From Vibrio sp. CDRSL-10 TSBA (GTDB taxonomy: Bacteria; Pseudomonadota; Gammaproteobacteria; Enterobacterales; Vibrionaceae): 64,000 bases of DNA. Positions 12,467 through 23,486 of this stretch are shown here, in pieces; the first letter of the stretch is position 1; each line of letters begins with the position of its first letter. The DNA lies in contig CP155566.1 in assembly GCA_039696685.1 (NCBI GenBank), positions 2,728,001-2,792,000 of the forward strand, in the 5' to 3' direction. The notes under the pieces were generated by a model that searched no databases, was not told the origin of the DNA, and was given only the letters and a program-made list of their open reading frames with translations. Both the position numbers and the translations under genes were made by a program.

Positions 12467-15042
12467 TTACTGGCTGGCACTTATACGGCCATCTTTGACT
12501 TCCAGTTTGATCGGCGTGCCAGGCAGGAATTCTCCGGCCAGGATTGATTTCGCCAACGGGTTTTCGACGTTTCTGCTGGATAGCGCGTTTGAGCGGGCGC
12601 GCACCATAAACAGGGTCGAAACCGACCTGAGCAACCATATCCAAAGCTTCATCGCTGACTTTAAGCTCGTAGTCTCGTTCCACTAAGCGTTTACGCAGAC
12701 GCTCAAGCTGAATAGAAGCAATCGACTTAATCTGATCCCGTCCCAGAGGATGGAACACCACGCTCTCATCCACCCGGTTGAGGAACTCAGGACGGAAATG
12801 ATGACTGACCACTTCCATCACCTGCTCTTTAATACCCTGGTAATCGAGCTGAGCAAAGTTTTCCTGAATCCGTGACGACCCCAGGTTCGAAGTCATAATC
12901 ACCACTGTATTGCGGAAATCAACCGTACGTCCCTGACCATCAGTCAGACGTCCGTCATCCAAAACCTGCAACAGAATGTTGAACACATCCGGATGAGCCT
13001 TTTCTACTTCATCGAGCAAAATGACGGAATAGGGTTTACGGCGTACTGCTTCAGTCAGATAGCCGCCCTCTTCATAACCAACATAACCCGGAGGCGCGCC
13101 CACCAGGCGTGCCACTGAGTGTTTCTCCATAAACTCGGACATGTCGATACGTACCATGGCATCTTCACTGTCGAACATGAAGTTGGCCAGAGTTTTACAC
13201 AGCTCAGTCTTACCCACCCCGGTCGGACCAAGGAACAGAAACGAGCCGATTGGCCGGTTTGGATCCGATAGTCCGGCACGGCTGCGTCGAATCGCATTTG
13301 CGACCACTTCGACCGCTTCAGCCTGACCAATGACACGCTGATGAAGTACCTCTTCCATGCGCAGCAGTTTCTCTTTTTCTGCTTCAAGCATTTTCGATAC
13401 CGGAATACCGGTCTGCTTCGACAGGACTTCCGCGATTTCGGCATCGGTCACTTTGTTGCGCAGCAGAGTCATCTCCTGCATTTCAGCCTGGGCTGCCAGA
13501 TCAAGCTGTTTCTCCAGTTCAGGGATACGGCCATATTGTAACTCGGACATACGGCTCAAATCACCGGCGCGGCGCGCCACTTCCAGATCAAGACGAGCCT
13601 GCTCCAGTTCACTTTTAATATGCTGGGTACCAGACAAGGCTGCTTTTTCCGCATTCCACACTTCTTCCAGCTCCGCGTACTCACGCTCTTTTTCCTCAAG
13701 CTCATCGTTGAGAATATTGAGACGTTTTTCACTGGCATCATCGTGCTCGTTGCTCAGTGCCTGCTGCTCAATTTTCAGCTGGATAATTTTACGCTCCAGC
13801 TTATCCAGAGCTTCTGGCTTGGAGTCAATTTGCATCCGGATGCTGGATGCGGCTTCATCGATCAGGTCAATCGCTTTATCCGGTAACTGACGGTCCGAGA
13901 CATAACGGTGGGATAAACTTGCCGCCGCCACGATCGCCGGGTCGGTAATTTCCACATGATGATGCAGCTCGTAACGCTCTTTCAGACCACGCAGAATCGC
14001 CACGGTATCTTCCACACTCGGCTCATCAACCAGTACTTTCTGGAAACGACGTTCAAGGGCCGGATCTTTCTCGATGTACTGACGGTATTCATCCAGTGTA
14101 GTGGCACCGACACAGTGCAGTTCACCGCGCGCCAATGCGGGCTTTAGCATATTACCGGCATCCATCGAGCCTTCACCCTTACCGGCGCCGACCATGGTAT
14201 GCAGCTCATCAATAAACAGAATGACGTTGCCCTCTTCTTTGGCTAACTCATTCAGGACCGATTTAAGGCGTTTCTTCAAATTCACCTCTATATTTGGCAC
14301 CTGCCACCAGCGCGCCCATATCGAGCGAGAGCACACGACGACCGCGCAGCCCTTCCGGCACCTCATTATTGATGATGCGCTGGGCCAGGCCTTCGACAAT
14401 AGCAGTTTTACCAACCCCGGGTTCACCGATCAGTACCGGGTTGTTTTTGGTCCGGCGCTGCAGGACCTGAATGGTACGGCGGATTTCGTCATCACGGCCA
14501 ATCACAGGATCAAGCTTGCCTTGCTCGGCACGCTCGGTCAGATCGATGGTGTATTTTTCCAGCGCCTGACGCAGTTCTTCTGCATTCTGATCATTGACCT
14601 TCTGACCGCCACGAATTTTCTCTATCGCGTCGGTAACCTTTTTCTCGGTCAGACCAAACTCTTTAAGTAATTTGCCGAGCGGACCATGATCCTGCAACGC
14701 TGCCAACAGGTAAATTTCAGAGGAGATGTAGGCATCCTGACGCTTTTGCGCCACTTTATCGCACAGGTTAAACAGGTTGCCCAGGCCACTTGAGAGCTGA
14801 ACATCCCCGCCGATACCGCTGACTTTCGGCAAACGATCAAGCATTTCACCTAATTTAGAGCGCAGTTGCATGGCATCGACATCCAACATCGTCAGCAACG
14901 GACGAATCGGACTGCCATTTTGATCCAGGAGTGCCACCATAAGGTGTACAGGTTCGATGTACTGATGATCCCGCCCAAGTGCCAGTGACTGAGCGTCAGA
15001 AATCGCTATTTGGAATTTGCTGGTAAACCTATCAAGACGCAT
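12467..15042 (-). CDS. clpB: ClpB disaggregase (Hsp104-type AAA+ chaperone), frame broken twice
   Basis: ClpB rescues aggregated proteins together with DnaK, threading them through a hexameric ring. After correcting two extra bases it is 857 residues, exactly the E. coli length. Visible parts are the Clp N-domain (residues 1-145), AAA1 with Walker A GEPGVGKT (about 206-213), the middle coiled coil (about 400-525) and AAA2 with GPTGVGKT plus the C-terminal domain ending DGRISASQ. The breaks are at 14270-14274 and 12569-12573. In each, GTTTC on the plus strand should read GTTC, restoring EFEERLKSV and [13 protein letters not shown] heat-shock promoter candidate precedes it, and a terminator follows. 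Confidence 0.93.
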
Positions 15043-15087
15043 AACAACCTTCCTAACCTCGTCTGAGATAAACTATTAACGATTAGA

Positions 15088-15117
15088 AAGATGGTTACGC
15101 AAAGGGGAATTTTCAAG
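15088..15117 (-). promoter_or_regulatory. Candidate sigma-32 heat-shock promoter for clpB
   Basis: On the minus strand CTTGAAA (15111-15117), then 15 bp, then ACCATCTT (15088-15095). This is close to the RpoH pattern CTTGAAA-N13/14-CCCCATNT and lies 46 bp before the clpB start. It is inference from the motif. Confidence 0.5.
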
Positions 15118-15141
15118 GCAAGACCACTAACTTTATCTGGT

Positions 15142-15882
15142 TTAATTTTCACCAATCCAGATGAAAGTGGCCTGACGGCCGGTCACACCATCACGGCGAT
15201 AGGAATAGAAACGTTCTGCATCCTGATAGGTGCACAGTCCGTTGTCGAATATGGCATCAATACCGAGACGGTTCAGACGCAGTCGCACCAGCTGATTCAT
15301 GTCAGCCCACCACTTACCGGTTTGACGACCAGGTCTGAAAGCCTGCTCAGCCTCAGAGTGTGCGGCGCAAAATGCCGCCACGACATCATCGCCGACTTCA
15401 AATGCCTGCGGGCCGATGGCCGGCCCCAGCCACAACAGGACATCCTGACCGGCAAAATTGGCCAGGGCATTTTCGATAATGCCACCGGCTAATCCGCGCC
15501 AGCCGGCATGCACTGCCGCTACCTGAGAGCCCTGAGTGTTGGTGATCAGCACTGGCAGACAATCGGCGGTCATGGCACTGCACACCACATTGGCGCTGTC
15601 AGTCCAGACGCCGTCGGCGTCCAGTATCTGCTTTGTTGGCTCACCGACCTGTACTACCCGGGTGGAATGAGTCTGATTCAGCCACACCGGCGCAACCGGC
15701 ATACCTGACTGCTGTTGCAGCCAGTCACGGTTACGTTGAACGAACAGAGGATCATCCCCAACATGCATGCCAAGATTCAGCCCGGCATATGGCTGAGGTG
15801 AGACTCCGCCGGTCCGGGTTGAAGACAGTGCACGCACTGTTTTTGGCGCTGGCCAGTTGGGGGTAATCCAGCTCATGCTCAA
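15142..15882 (-). CDS. pgeF: Peptidoglycan editing factor / purine nucleoside phosphorylase family protein (YfiH)
   Basis: 246 residues of the YfiH/PgeF (laccase-domain, DUF152) family. E. coli PgeF removes peptidoglycan precursors wrongly carrying serine at position 1; relatives show purine nucleoside phosphorylase activity. Zn-binding residues are seen in NQTHSTRV (His about residue 71), TADCLPV (Cys about 106) and VHAGWRG (His about 123). It overlaps rluD by 4 bp (stop of rluD within ATGA), indicating translational coupling. The rluD-pgeF-clpB order is conserved in Vibrio and enterobacteria. Confidence 0.9.
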   Translation of the reverse strand: MSMSWITPNWPAPKTVRALSSTRTGGVSPQPYAGLNLGMHVGDDPLFVQRNRDWLQQQSGMPVAPVWLNQTHSTRVVQVGEPTKQILDADGVWTDSANVVCSAMTADCLPVLITNTQGSQVAAVHAGWRGLAGGIIENALANFAGQDVLLWLGPAIGPQAFEVGDDVVAAFCAAHSEAEQAFRPGRQTGKWWADMNQLVRLRLNRLGIDAIFDNGLCTYQDAERFYSYRRDGVTGRQATFIWIGEN

Positions 15883-16853
15883 TACTCTTCCGAATGATTC
15901 AGTTTGGCATCTTCACGCAGCGCTTCGCTCATCGCGACCATATCGTCCGGTACCGGAGCATGGAATTCCAGCTCTTCACCCGTAATCGGGTGTTCGAAAC
16001 GCAGCATGACAGCATGCAGCGCCTGGCGGTCAAAACCACGAATCATTGCCGTCAGCTCTTCGGTCGCACCTTTAGGAATACGCGCGCGGCCACCGTATGC
16101 ACTGTCACCCAGCAGCGGATGCTGCAGATAAGACATGTGGACACGAATCTGGTGAGTACGGCCAGTTTCCAGACGCAGACGGATACGGGTGTGTTCACGG
16201 AAATGCTCCGCAACACGGTAATGGGTTACCGCGGGTTTACCCAGCGGGCTGACTGCCATCAGAGTACGCTTGGTTGAGTGACGGCCAATCGGTTTATCAA
16301 TCATGCCACCAGCGGTCATTTTACCGATCGCAATCGCCTCGTATTCACGGGTAATGTTACGCTTTTGCAGTTCACGTACCAGACGGGTCTGAGCCGGAAC
16401 GGTTTTCGCGACCACCATCAGACCGGTCGTGTCTTTATCCAGACGATGCACAATACCGGCACGCGGCACTTCAGCGATAGCCGGGTAATGGAACAGCAAA
16501 GCGTTCAGCACGGTACCGTCCGGCGTTCCCGCCCCCGGGTGGACTACAAAATCACGCGGTTTGTTGATAACGATAATGTCGTCATCTTCGTAGACGATAT
16601 CGAGCGGAATATCCTGTGCTTCCCAGCGCTGTTCATCTTCCAGTTCTGCCTGAACTGTGATCTCTTCACCACCCATGACTTTAGTGCGTGGTTTTGTCAC
16701 CACACTGCCGTCAACGGTAACTTTCCCTTCCAGCAACCACTCTTTGAGGCGCGAACGGGAAAAATCGGTGAATAATTCAGCCACAGCCTGGTCTAAACGC
16801 TGACCGAGCTGGCTATCTTTTACTGTTTGAGTTAATTCAATCTGCTGAGCCAT
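15879..16853 (-). CDS. rluD: 23S rRNA pseudouridine synthase RluD
   Basis: 324 residues. RluD converts U1911, U1915 and U1917 of 23S rRNA helix 69 to pseudouridine. The N-terminal S4 RNA-binding domain (about residues 17-75, with FSRSRLKEWLLEGKV) precedes the catalytic domain. That domain has the invariant HRLDKDTTGLMV motif (Asp about 139), then RTHQIRVHM and GDSAYGG. It is divergent from bamD, with a 155-bp shared upstream region (16854-17008), as in E. coli. It leads the rluD-pgeF pair. Confidence 0.95.
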   Translation of the reverse strand: MAQQIELTQTVKDSQLGQRLDQAVAELFTDFSRSRLKEWLLEGKVTVDGSVVTKPRTKVMGGEEITVQAELEDEQRWEAQDIPLDIVYEDDDIIVINKPRDFVVHPGAGTPDGTVLNALLFHYPAIAEVPRAGIVHRLDKDTTGLMVVAKTVPAQTRLVRELQKRNITREYEAIAIGKMTAGGMIDKPIGRHSTKRTLMAVSPLGKPAVTHYRVAEHFREHTRIRLRLETGRTHQIRVHMSYLQHPLLGDSAYGGRARIPKGATEELTAMIRGFDRQALHAVMLRFEHPITGEELEFHAPVPDDMVAMSEALREDAKLNHSEEY

Positions 16854-17008
16854 ATCGAACTTTTTTAAAAACCGTGAGACTAATAGTCACTAGTATGGAA
16901 AAATATGGCGCCATTGTATCTGTTACTGCCAAGAAAGTAACGAACCGTTTTGCGGAGCGCCGATGCTCCAAGTGTATCAGCTTTAATTGCAAGGAACTCA
17001 CTCCTGAC

Positions 17009-17737
17009 ATGAAATACCAAACTTTATCAGGCTTACTCGCGTTATCTATTCTGGCTGGCTGTTCAAGCACGAAAGAGATTGTGCCGGATGTACCACCCGC
17101 TCAGCTGTACACCGAAGCGCAGACCTCGCTGCAGGGTGGCAACTGGATGACAGCGATTGAAAAGCTTGAAGCACTGGATTCACGCTACCCGTTCGGGGCG
17201 TATTCCGAACAAGTGCAACTGGATCTGATTTACGCCTATTATAAAAATGATGATCTGGCGTTGGGTCTGGCGACCATTGAGCGCTTCATCCGCTTAAACC
17301 CGACCCATGAAAAGATGGACTGGGTACTCTACATGCGCGGCCTGACCCATATGGCGCAGGATCGTAACTTTATGCATGACCTGTTCAATGTTGATCGCAG
17401 TGACCGTGATCCTGAGCCGGTGAAAGCCGCATTTGCCGACTTCAAAAAGCTGCTGCAACGCTACCCGGCCAGCCCTTACGCAGAAGATGCGCAGCGCCGC
17501 ATGTTTGCGCTGAAAAACCGCCTGGCCGATTACGACCTGGCAACCGCCGATTTTTATCTGCGCCGTGAAGCCTGGATTGCTGCAATTAACCGCACCCAGG
17601 AGCTGCAAAAAACCTATCCGGATACCGAAGCTGCGCGTAAATCACTGGAGATCCAACTGGAAGCCTATCAGCAACTGGGTCTGAAAGACTCAGTTGAGCG
17701 TACCCGCAAGTTGATGCAACTCAACCCGGAGCAGTAA
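17009..17737 (+). CDS. bamD: Outer membrane protein assembly factor BamD
   Basis: A 242-residue outer-membrane lipoprotein and essential partner of BamA in beta-barrel insertion. The lipobox is LAGC (Cys about residue 18) after a short signal, followed by SSTKEIVPDV. The rest is helical TPR-type repeats (WMTAIEKLEALDSRYPFGAYSEQ, described as residues about 45-67; YPASPYAEDAQRRM about 151-164). I place the start at the ATG at 17009 because AAGGAA lies 13 nt before it and the signal peptide begins there. An in-frame extension to 16874 has no signal or ribosome site. A strong terminator follows. Confidence 0.94.
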   Translation: MKYQTLSGLLALSILAGCSSTKEIVPDVPPAQLYTEAQTSLQGGNWMTAIEKLEALDSRYPFGAYSEQVQLDLIYAYYKNDDLALGLATIERFIRLNPTHEKMDWVLYMRGLTHMAQDRNFMHDLFNVDRSDRDPEPVKAAFADFKKLLQRYPASPYAEDAQRRMFALKNRLADYDLATADFYLRREAWIAAINRTQELQKTYPDTEAARKSLEIQLEAYQQLGLKDSVERTRKLMQLNPEQ

Positions 17738-17777
17738 GCAGGCGATAGCGTTAAACTCATCGCTTTGTGATGACTGA

Positions 17778-17806
17778 AAGCCACTTCTTCGGAAGTGGCT
17801 TTTTTG
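17778..17806 (+). terminator. Terminator after bamD
   Basis: The stem AAGCCACTTC/GGAAGTGGCTT with a short loop is followed by T6. The next 300 bp (to 18104) show no gene. Confidence 0.85.
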
Positions 17807-18104
17807 ATTCGGCTAAGATGGCCAGGCAACAGAGACACACAAAGTCAGGATTTACCCGCTGTGACGGCATCGGAATAAAGAGAGAAAGCAGCAAGGTGAG
17901 CCACCTCACCAGAGGCGCTGTATACAAATTAAGCGCAGAATTTTTTCAGGTCGAAGCAAGCCACTAAAAAGCGGGGATTTTTTAGTAACAACACTCCCCA
18001 CTGTAGCCCGTTCATTGTGAATCTCAAGCTTTTTTCTTCACTCACGATTGCACTCTTTGCTTAAGATCACGTTTGTTTTCACTCGCAGGAATACCAGATA
18101 CAAA

Positions 18105-18120
18105 AGTGACATTGATCACA
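18105..18120 (+). promoter_or_regulatory. CRP-like site upstream of raiA
   Basis: AGTGA-CATTGA-TCACA matches the cAMP-CRP consensus TGTGA-N6-TCACA at 9 of 10 positions. It is centred about 75 bp before the raiA start. CRP control of raiA is known in E. coli; here it is inferred from the motif. Confidence 0.5.
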
Positions 18121-18187
18121 TTTTTTTTAGTTTGAAAACGGCAATCTGAACTCAACCCATAAGGGATGCAACAGAGGAAAAATCACT

Positions 18188-18517
18188 ATGCAAATGAATA
18201 TCACTGGTAAAAACATTGAAATCACCTCTGCAATCCGTGCGCACATTGAGAGTAAATTCAAAAAGCTGGAAAAATGGCAAGTAGACATCATCGGCTGCCA
18301 GGCCAGCTTTAGCGAAGAACCTAACAAACAGAAAAAATTTGAGGCAACCATCAGCATTCCAAAAGGACAAATCAACGCCTCAGCAGTCCATGAAGATCTT
18401 TACGCAGCCATTAACGAGGTAGAGCAGAAACTCGAACGTCAACTGAATAAACTGCGTCATAAGCCGGAAGCTCGTCGTACTGACAAACCAGAGCTGGAAG
18501 AAGAAGTGGAAGAATAA
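18188..18517 (+). CDS. raiA: Ribosome-associated inhibitor RaiA/HPF-type protein
   Basis: 109 residues of the HPF/RaiA fold (MNITGKNIEITSAIRAHIE start, beta-alpha-beta-beta-beta-alpha). It binds the 30S decoding region in stationary phase or cold and blocks translation. The extended acidic C-terminal tail (ARRTDKPELEEEVEE) is the RaiA (YfiA) feature that prevents 100S dimer formation, in contrast to short HPF. It sits between bamD and pheA, as raiA does before pheL-pheA in E. coli. It is preceded by a CRP-like site and followed by an intrinsic terminator. Confidence 0.88.
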   Translation: MQMNITGKNIEITSAIRAHIESKFKKLEKWQVDIIGCQASFSEEPNKQKKFEATISIPKGQINASAVHEDLYAAINEVEQKLERQLNKLRHKPEARRTDKPELEEEVEE

Positions 18518-18533
18518 GGAAACGGTTTTCGAG

Positions 18534-18559
18534 ATAGCGCCTGCGGGCGCTATTTTTTT
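18534..18559 (+). terminator. Terminator after raiA
   Basis: ATAGCGCC/GGCGCTAT stem with TGCG loop and T7. The pheA promoter begins immediately downstream. Confidence 0.85.
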
Positions 18560-18561
18560 GC

Positions 18562-18590
18562 TTGACGCTCCCAGCCCGCTTGCTTATTGT
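18562..18590 (+). promoter_or_regulatory. Promoter of pheL-pheA
   Basis: TTGACG (18562-18567), 17-bp spacer, TATTGT (18585-18590), about 33 bp before the leader peptide start. Confidence 0.6.
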
Positions 18591-18622
18591 GTGTTCTCTT
18601 TCACCCCTTTATACGGACAAAC

Positions 18623-18673
18623 ATGACTCTGCACTCACTGTTCTTTTTTGACTTCTTTTTTCTCCAAAACTAG
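18623..18673 (+). CDS. pheL: pheA operon leader peptide PheL
   Basis: A 16-codon peptide, MTLHSLFFFDFFFLQN, with six phenylalanine codons in two runs of three. Ribosome stalling here when charged tRNA-Phe is scarce should prevent formation of the terminator hairpin just before pheA. Size and position match attenuation leaders of gamma-proteobacterial pheA. Confidence 0.92.
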   Translation: MTLHSLFFFDFFFLQN

Positions 18674-18715
18674 TTGGAGGCACGCTCGTTCGCGAAAGAT
18701 AAGTCAAAAACGAAC

Positions 18716-18747
18716 AGAAAGCCTCCCATACGGGGGGCTTTTTTTAT
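18716..18747 (+). terminator. Attenuator of pheA
   Basis: AAAGCCTCCC/GGGGGGCTTT hairpin with a T7 tract, ending 14 bp before the pheA ATG. The upstream segment CTAGTTGGAGGC (18670-18681) can pair with its 5' arm as the alternative antiterminator. Confidence 0.85.
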
Positions 18748-18760
18748 AAGGACAATAAGT

Positions 18761-19943
18761 ATGACAGACAGACAGTATTCACTCGAAGAGATTCGACTGC
18801 GCCTCAATGAACTCGATGATCAACTTCTCAGCCTGCTTTCTGAGCGCCGCAGCCTCAGTATCGAAGTGGCGAAAAGTAAAGTTGAAACATCCAAGCCGGT
18901 ACGTGATGCCGCACGAGAGCAGCAACTGCTTGTCAAACTGATCCACGCAGGCAAAGACAAATATCAGCTCGATGCCCCCTACATTACCAAAATTTTCCAT
19001 ACCATCATCGAAGACTCTGTGCTGCTGCAGCAAACTTACCTGCAAAACCTGGCCAACCCGCAAAGCCGTAAGCCTTTGGCCCGAGTTGCTTTTCTGGGTT
19101 CAAAAGGCTCCTATTCCCACCTTGCGACTCGGGAATATTTCAGCCGCAAAAATACCGAACTGATTGAATTGAATTGTGAACAGTTCAAAGAGATCACGAC
19201 CACGGTTGAATCCGGCCACGCTGACTACGGCGTACTGCCGATTGAAAACACCAGTTCTGGCTCGATCAATGAAGTGTACGATCTGCTGCAGCACACCACG
19301 TTATATATTGTGGGTGAAATTACCCAGCCGATTGAACACTGCCTGGTGGCAACCCAGGATATCCGCCTGGAAGATATCAAGGTCCTCTACTCTCATCCGC
19401 AGCCGCACCAGCAATGCAGCGAATTTATCAGCCGCCTTAACGGGGTAAAACTGGAAACCTGTGCCAGCACCGCCGATGCAATGAAAAAAGTTCAGGAAAC
19501 TGGGCCGCAATGATGTCGCCGCTATCGGCAATGCGTCGAGTGGCAAACTGTATGGCCTGCAACCTATTCAGGGCAATATTGCCAACCAGACCGAAAACCA
19601 CACCCGTTTTATTATCGTGGCACGCAAACCGGTTGAAGTGTCGGCTCAGATCCCGGCCAAAACCACGCTGATTATGTCAACCTCACAGGAAGCAGGATCG
19701 CTGGTTTCTACCCTGCTGGTACTGCAGCGTTACGGTATCAATATGACCAAGCTGGAATCACGTCCGATTATGGGCAATCCGTGGGAAGAGATGTTCTATG
19801 TCGATCTCGAAGCCCATCTCGATTCCGAGAGTATGCAAAAAGCGCTGCTTGAACTGACCCGCTTAACCAAACACCTCAAGGTATTAGGTTGTTATCCAAC
19901 GGAAAATGTCAAACCGACCCAGGTAAAGCTAGCTGAACGATAG
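18761..19943 (+). CDS. pheA: PheA bifunctional chorismate mutase / prephenate dehydratase, frame broken once
   Basis: Converts chorismate to prephenate and then to phenylpyruvate. The corrected length is 393 residues. The AroQ chorismate mutase domain is at residues 1-90 (LDDQLLSLLSERRSL), the prephenate dehydratase domain at about 105-285 (FLGSKGSYSH; PIENTSSGSINEVYD) and the ACT regulatory domain at about 300-380. The ACT domain holds GSLVSTL and ESRP, the phenylalanine-binding motifs for feedback inhibition. An extra A in GGAAACTGG (19496-19500) breaks the frame; with GGAACTGG it reads KKVQELGRNDVAAIG. It is controlled by the pheL attenuator. Confidence 0.93.
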
Positions 19944-20093
19944 CTGAATCATATATTTCACTGTAAACGCTGGTAGTTGCATATTCTATCCCTATAATAG
20001 GCACGCTATTTTGATTAGTGATAATGGATGCACTACCGGTGGTTTTATATTACCGGGCATGTGAGTAAGGACTAACACAAGGATAGATGCCCG

Positions 20094-21155
20094 GTGACTG
20101 CCGGACTCGCTCAGATACGGATGACCAGAACGCTCCTCTTTGCTTTACTCGGGCTCTCCATGCCAGCAATGGGACACGAGCTCAATATCTATCTGTGGGA
20201 AGACACCCTGTCGCCACGGGTTATCGACGCCTGGAACCAAACCCACGATACACCTCTGCACCTTTATCATTTTGACAACGATGACGAACGCAGTCTGCTG
20301 ATGCTGAACAGCGTCCAACTGCCATTTGATGTCGTTATTCTCGACAATGTCTCCGCCCATATCTTTTCGCGCCAGAATGAGTTTGAAGACCTCTCTGAAC
20401 TGTCGGGGCGAGACAATAACTTTCCGCGCTGGAATCAGGCCTGTGGTACTCATGCGATACCGTACTTCTGGGGCTATGTCGGTATCGCTTATCGTAAAAG
20501 TAAACTTGCGGCGCCACCAACACACTGGTCTCAACTGGTCGATATCAGTGATGAGTTAAAGGGGCATATCGGACTGATTTACGACAGTGTCGAGACTCTT
20601 TTACCTACTCTATACAGCCTCGATTACTCACCGATCACCGATTCCTTGCCAGAGCTGAAAAAAGCCTATCAGGTCATGGAAGCCGCTACCCCGAATGTGT
20701 TGACCTATGAATACGCATTGAGCTACGTGCGCAGTCACACTCAAAACGACGACTTATACATGGCATTGGCCTACAGCGGCGACCATTACGCACTGAATCG
20801 TTTTTTCGATAATGACGACTGGGCCTTTACTCTGCCGCAAGGCAAGCCTTATATCTGGATTGACTGCCTGGCTATCAACAGCAATTCACAACAAAAAGCC
20901 GAGGCACGTGCGTTTCTTGAGTTTCTGATGCGTCCTGACATCGCAGCAATGAATGCGCTGGATATGCAAAGTGCCACTCCGAACCGTGCCGCGTTTCAGC
21001 GCATGCCGGCGACATATATTCACGATAGCAGCCTCCACCTGTCCGATGAGCAACTGGATCAAGGTATTATCGACCATGAGCTCTCACCACGAAATCTCAG
21101 CGTCAGAGCCAAAATCATCAATAACGTGATCGACCTTCATGAAGCTAAACCATAG
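20094..21155 (+). CDS. nspS: NspS-type periplasmic polyamine-binding sensor protein
   Basis: 353 residues, similar to PotD-type solute-binding proteins but encoded directly before an MbaA-like GGDEF/EAL receptor, as in the V. cholerae nspS-mbaA operon. NspS binds norspermidine or spermidine in the periplasm and alters MbaA activity, hence c-di-GMP and biofilm. The signal peptide (MTRTLLFALLGLSMPAMG) is followed by HELNIYLWED, the usual PotD-like mature start; the ligand-site aromatic YFWGYVGIAY is visible. I use the GTG at 20094 (AAGGAT 9 nt upstream); the in-frame ATG at 20121 is the alternative. It overlaps mbaA by 17 bp. Confidence 0.85.
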   Translation: MTAGLAQIRMTRTLLFALLGLSMPAMGHELNIYLWEDTLSPRVIDAWNQTHDTPLHLYHFDNDDERSLLMLNSVQLPFDVVILDNVSAHIFSRQNEFEDLSELSGRDNNFPRWNQACGTHAIPYFWGYVGIAYRKSKLAAPPTHWSQLVDISDELKGHIGLIYDSVETLLPTLYSLDYSPITDSLPELKKAYQVMEAATPNVLTYEYALSYVRSHTQNDDLYMALAYSGDHYALNRFFDNDDWAFTLPQGKPYIWIDCLAINSNSQQKAEARAFLEFLMRPDIAAMNALDMQSATPNRAAFQRMPATYIHDSSLHLSDEQLDQGIIDHELSPRNLSVRAKIINNVIDLHEAKP

Positions 21156-23486
21156 AATCCTGCTGCTAATCGCACCAGTTATCCTGCTCAGTGCGGCCGC
21201 ATCAAGCTATATCATCTACAGCAGCCAGAAAGATGCCCTGCTTAAGCGCACCGACAGTTATCTGCAGCTCAACATGGAAAAGCTGGCCAGCCATTTCGGG
21301 CAAACGCGTGCCCTGCTTAACAGCTACTCGTTCACATTGGCCAAAAGCGATATTCTCCGGCACTACTTTGAGCATGAAAACAATCCCTATCGTGAGCTGG
21401 AAACTGGTGGATAACCTCAATGAGACTATCGATATTCTTCAGCCCAGTGATGTCGATTTTGTCGCGCTGTCTATTTTGGATGAACAGCACAATGAGCTCT
21501 ATTATGCCGAGAACAGTAACGATCCTTTCGCGCGCTTTGACCCCAAAGTCAAACACTTTGTCGAGCAGCAATTTAAGCAGACTCATAACACTTCCAACGT
21601 CAGCTACACCGAAAACTCTGGCGGTGAAGGCGTTCTGGTCCGTTATGACGTGCTGGATACCCAAACCCTGCAGACCCCGCTGAGTTACAACCGGGATGAA
21701 ATATTTTTCGTGGTGGTGTACGTCACGCTTGATAAATTCAACGCGCTGCGCAGACAAATAGAATTTGATAACCAAAGCCCGCTGTTTTTCCAGCCCCAGC
21801 CACCGCAGAAGCCGCAACAACTGACCCAGAGCGTCGAACTGCAACCGGACATGTACGCCATTCTCGATCCGGCCCCGCTGCTGCTGCGCCAGCATCTCAA
21901 CAGTATCCAGAAAGAGCTGATGATGTCGTTTGGTTTATCGGCGTTGATCACGGTAATCCTGCTGCTGATGCTGCTGTATAAGCATATGATCAATCCGATC
22001 CTGCGTCTGGATGAACAGTTGCAGGAGGTAGAGAATAAACAGCGTAAGAATATTGAACTGCGCGACTCGGATGATGAGATTGGCCGCCTGTCAGCCCGTT
22101 TTTATGCCATGTATGCCGAGCTCGACAGCTCTTATCAGCAAACCAAAACTCTGGCCGAATACGATCATCTGACCAAGCTGGCCAACCGACGTCAGTTTCA
22201 TCACAAAGCGGAGAAAACCCTGCTGGATATCCCGGGTAACCATCACCTGTGGGTGCTGTATATCGACCTGGATAACTTTAAATACGTCAACGACAAATAC
22301 GGCCATCAGGTCGGTGATTCTCTGCTGGTTAACTTTGCCTCTCACGTCAGGCTGGTGTGCGAGGAATTCGAGCTCTATCAGGTCTCCAGCCTGGCTGCCC
22401 GTCTGTCTGGTGATGAGTTCGCTATTTTATTAAGCGCACCGGCTGACGGCGCACATTACGCTGATGATTTTGCCCAGCGTCTGCTGGATCCGATTCAGAA
22501 CCGTGACTATTCCCCTCTGAGCCACTTTCCGATTACCGCCAGTATCGGGATTGCCACCTATCCGCAAGATGGCGTTTCGGGTGGAAAAACTGCTGCTTAA
22601 CTCAGATACCGCGATGTATCAGGCCAAAAACGCCGGTAAAAATCAGATTGCCCACTACTCACAGCAACTGGATGATATCGTCAAACGGCGCAATGACATT
22701 GAACGTGCTTTGCGAGAGCAAAATTTTGATCAGGAATTCAGCCTGGTCTATCAACCTTACTTCACCTGTTCCGGACATAAAGTCGCCGGATTTGAAGTCC
22801 TGTTACGCTGGTTCTCTCCGCAACTGGGCGAAGTGGCTGCGGACGAATTTATCCCGATCGCCGAGCAGACCGGTCTGTTTGGGATCATTGATCGCTGGGT
22901 TATTCAGTCCGCTTTCGCCGACTTTAACACCTTGAGCCGGGAATTTTCCCAGCCGGTACAGCTGTCGATCAACCTCTCCTCAGCCGAGCTGGACTCAAAA
23001 AATCTGGCTCAGTTTATCGAACAACATGCCCGTTATTACGATCTGGAGCCGTACCGGATTGAGTTTGAAATTACCGAAACCTTTGCCGCTAATTCGCAAA
23101 GCTACCCGCTGCTGGATGAACTTTCCAAACAGGGGTTTGGCCTCACCATTGATGATTTTGGGTCGGGTTACACCTCGATAGCCCAACTGGTACAATATCC
23201 GGTACAGAAAATAAAATTTGATCGCCAGTTCCTGGATACTCTGCTCAGTACCAATAAGCAGCAAGTGATTAAACCACTGATAGAGCTGTGTCACTCACAA
23301 GGAATTGAAGTGACCGCCGAAGGGATAGAAAGTGTGGAAATGCATCACTGGCTGGCCGAATATCAGTGCGATTTTATGCAGGGCTACTTTTTTGGTAAGC
23401 CGATGACGCTGACAGAGATACGTAACTGGCAACAATACAGCGAGAGTAATCAGTTTTATGCACAAAGTGATCATTGCTTCACTTAA
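21139..23486 (+). CDS. mbaA: MbaA-type GGDEF-EAL membrane receptor, frame broken twice
   Basis: A c-di-GMP enzyme of about 781 residues. An N-terminal membrane helix (residues about 5-22), a periplasmic domain and a second helix (about 255-278) lead to a HAMP-like linker. Then come a GGDEF domain (about 335-480, active-site SGDEF) and an EAL domain (about 500-760, with EVLLR where EALLR is usual, and DDFGSGY). In V. cholerae MbaA both makes and degrades c-di-GMP depending on NspS-polyamine input. Breaks at 21400-21404 and 22574-22578 are a GAAAC and a GTTTC; restoring GAAC and GTTC gives RELELVDNL and DGVRVEKLLLNSDTAMY. It overlaps nspS and yjjX. Confidence 0.87.
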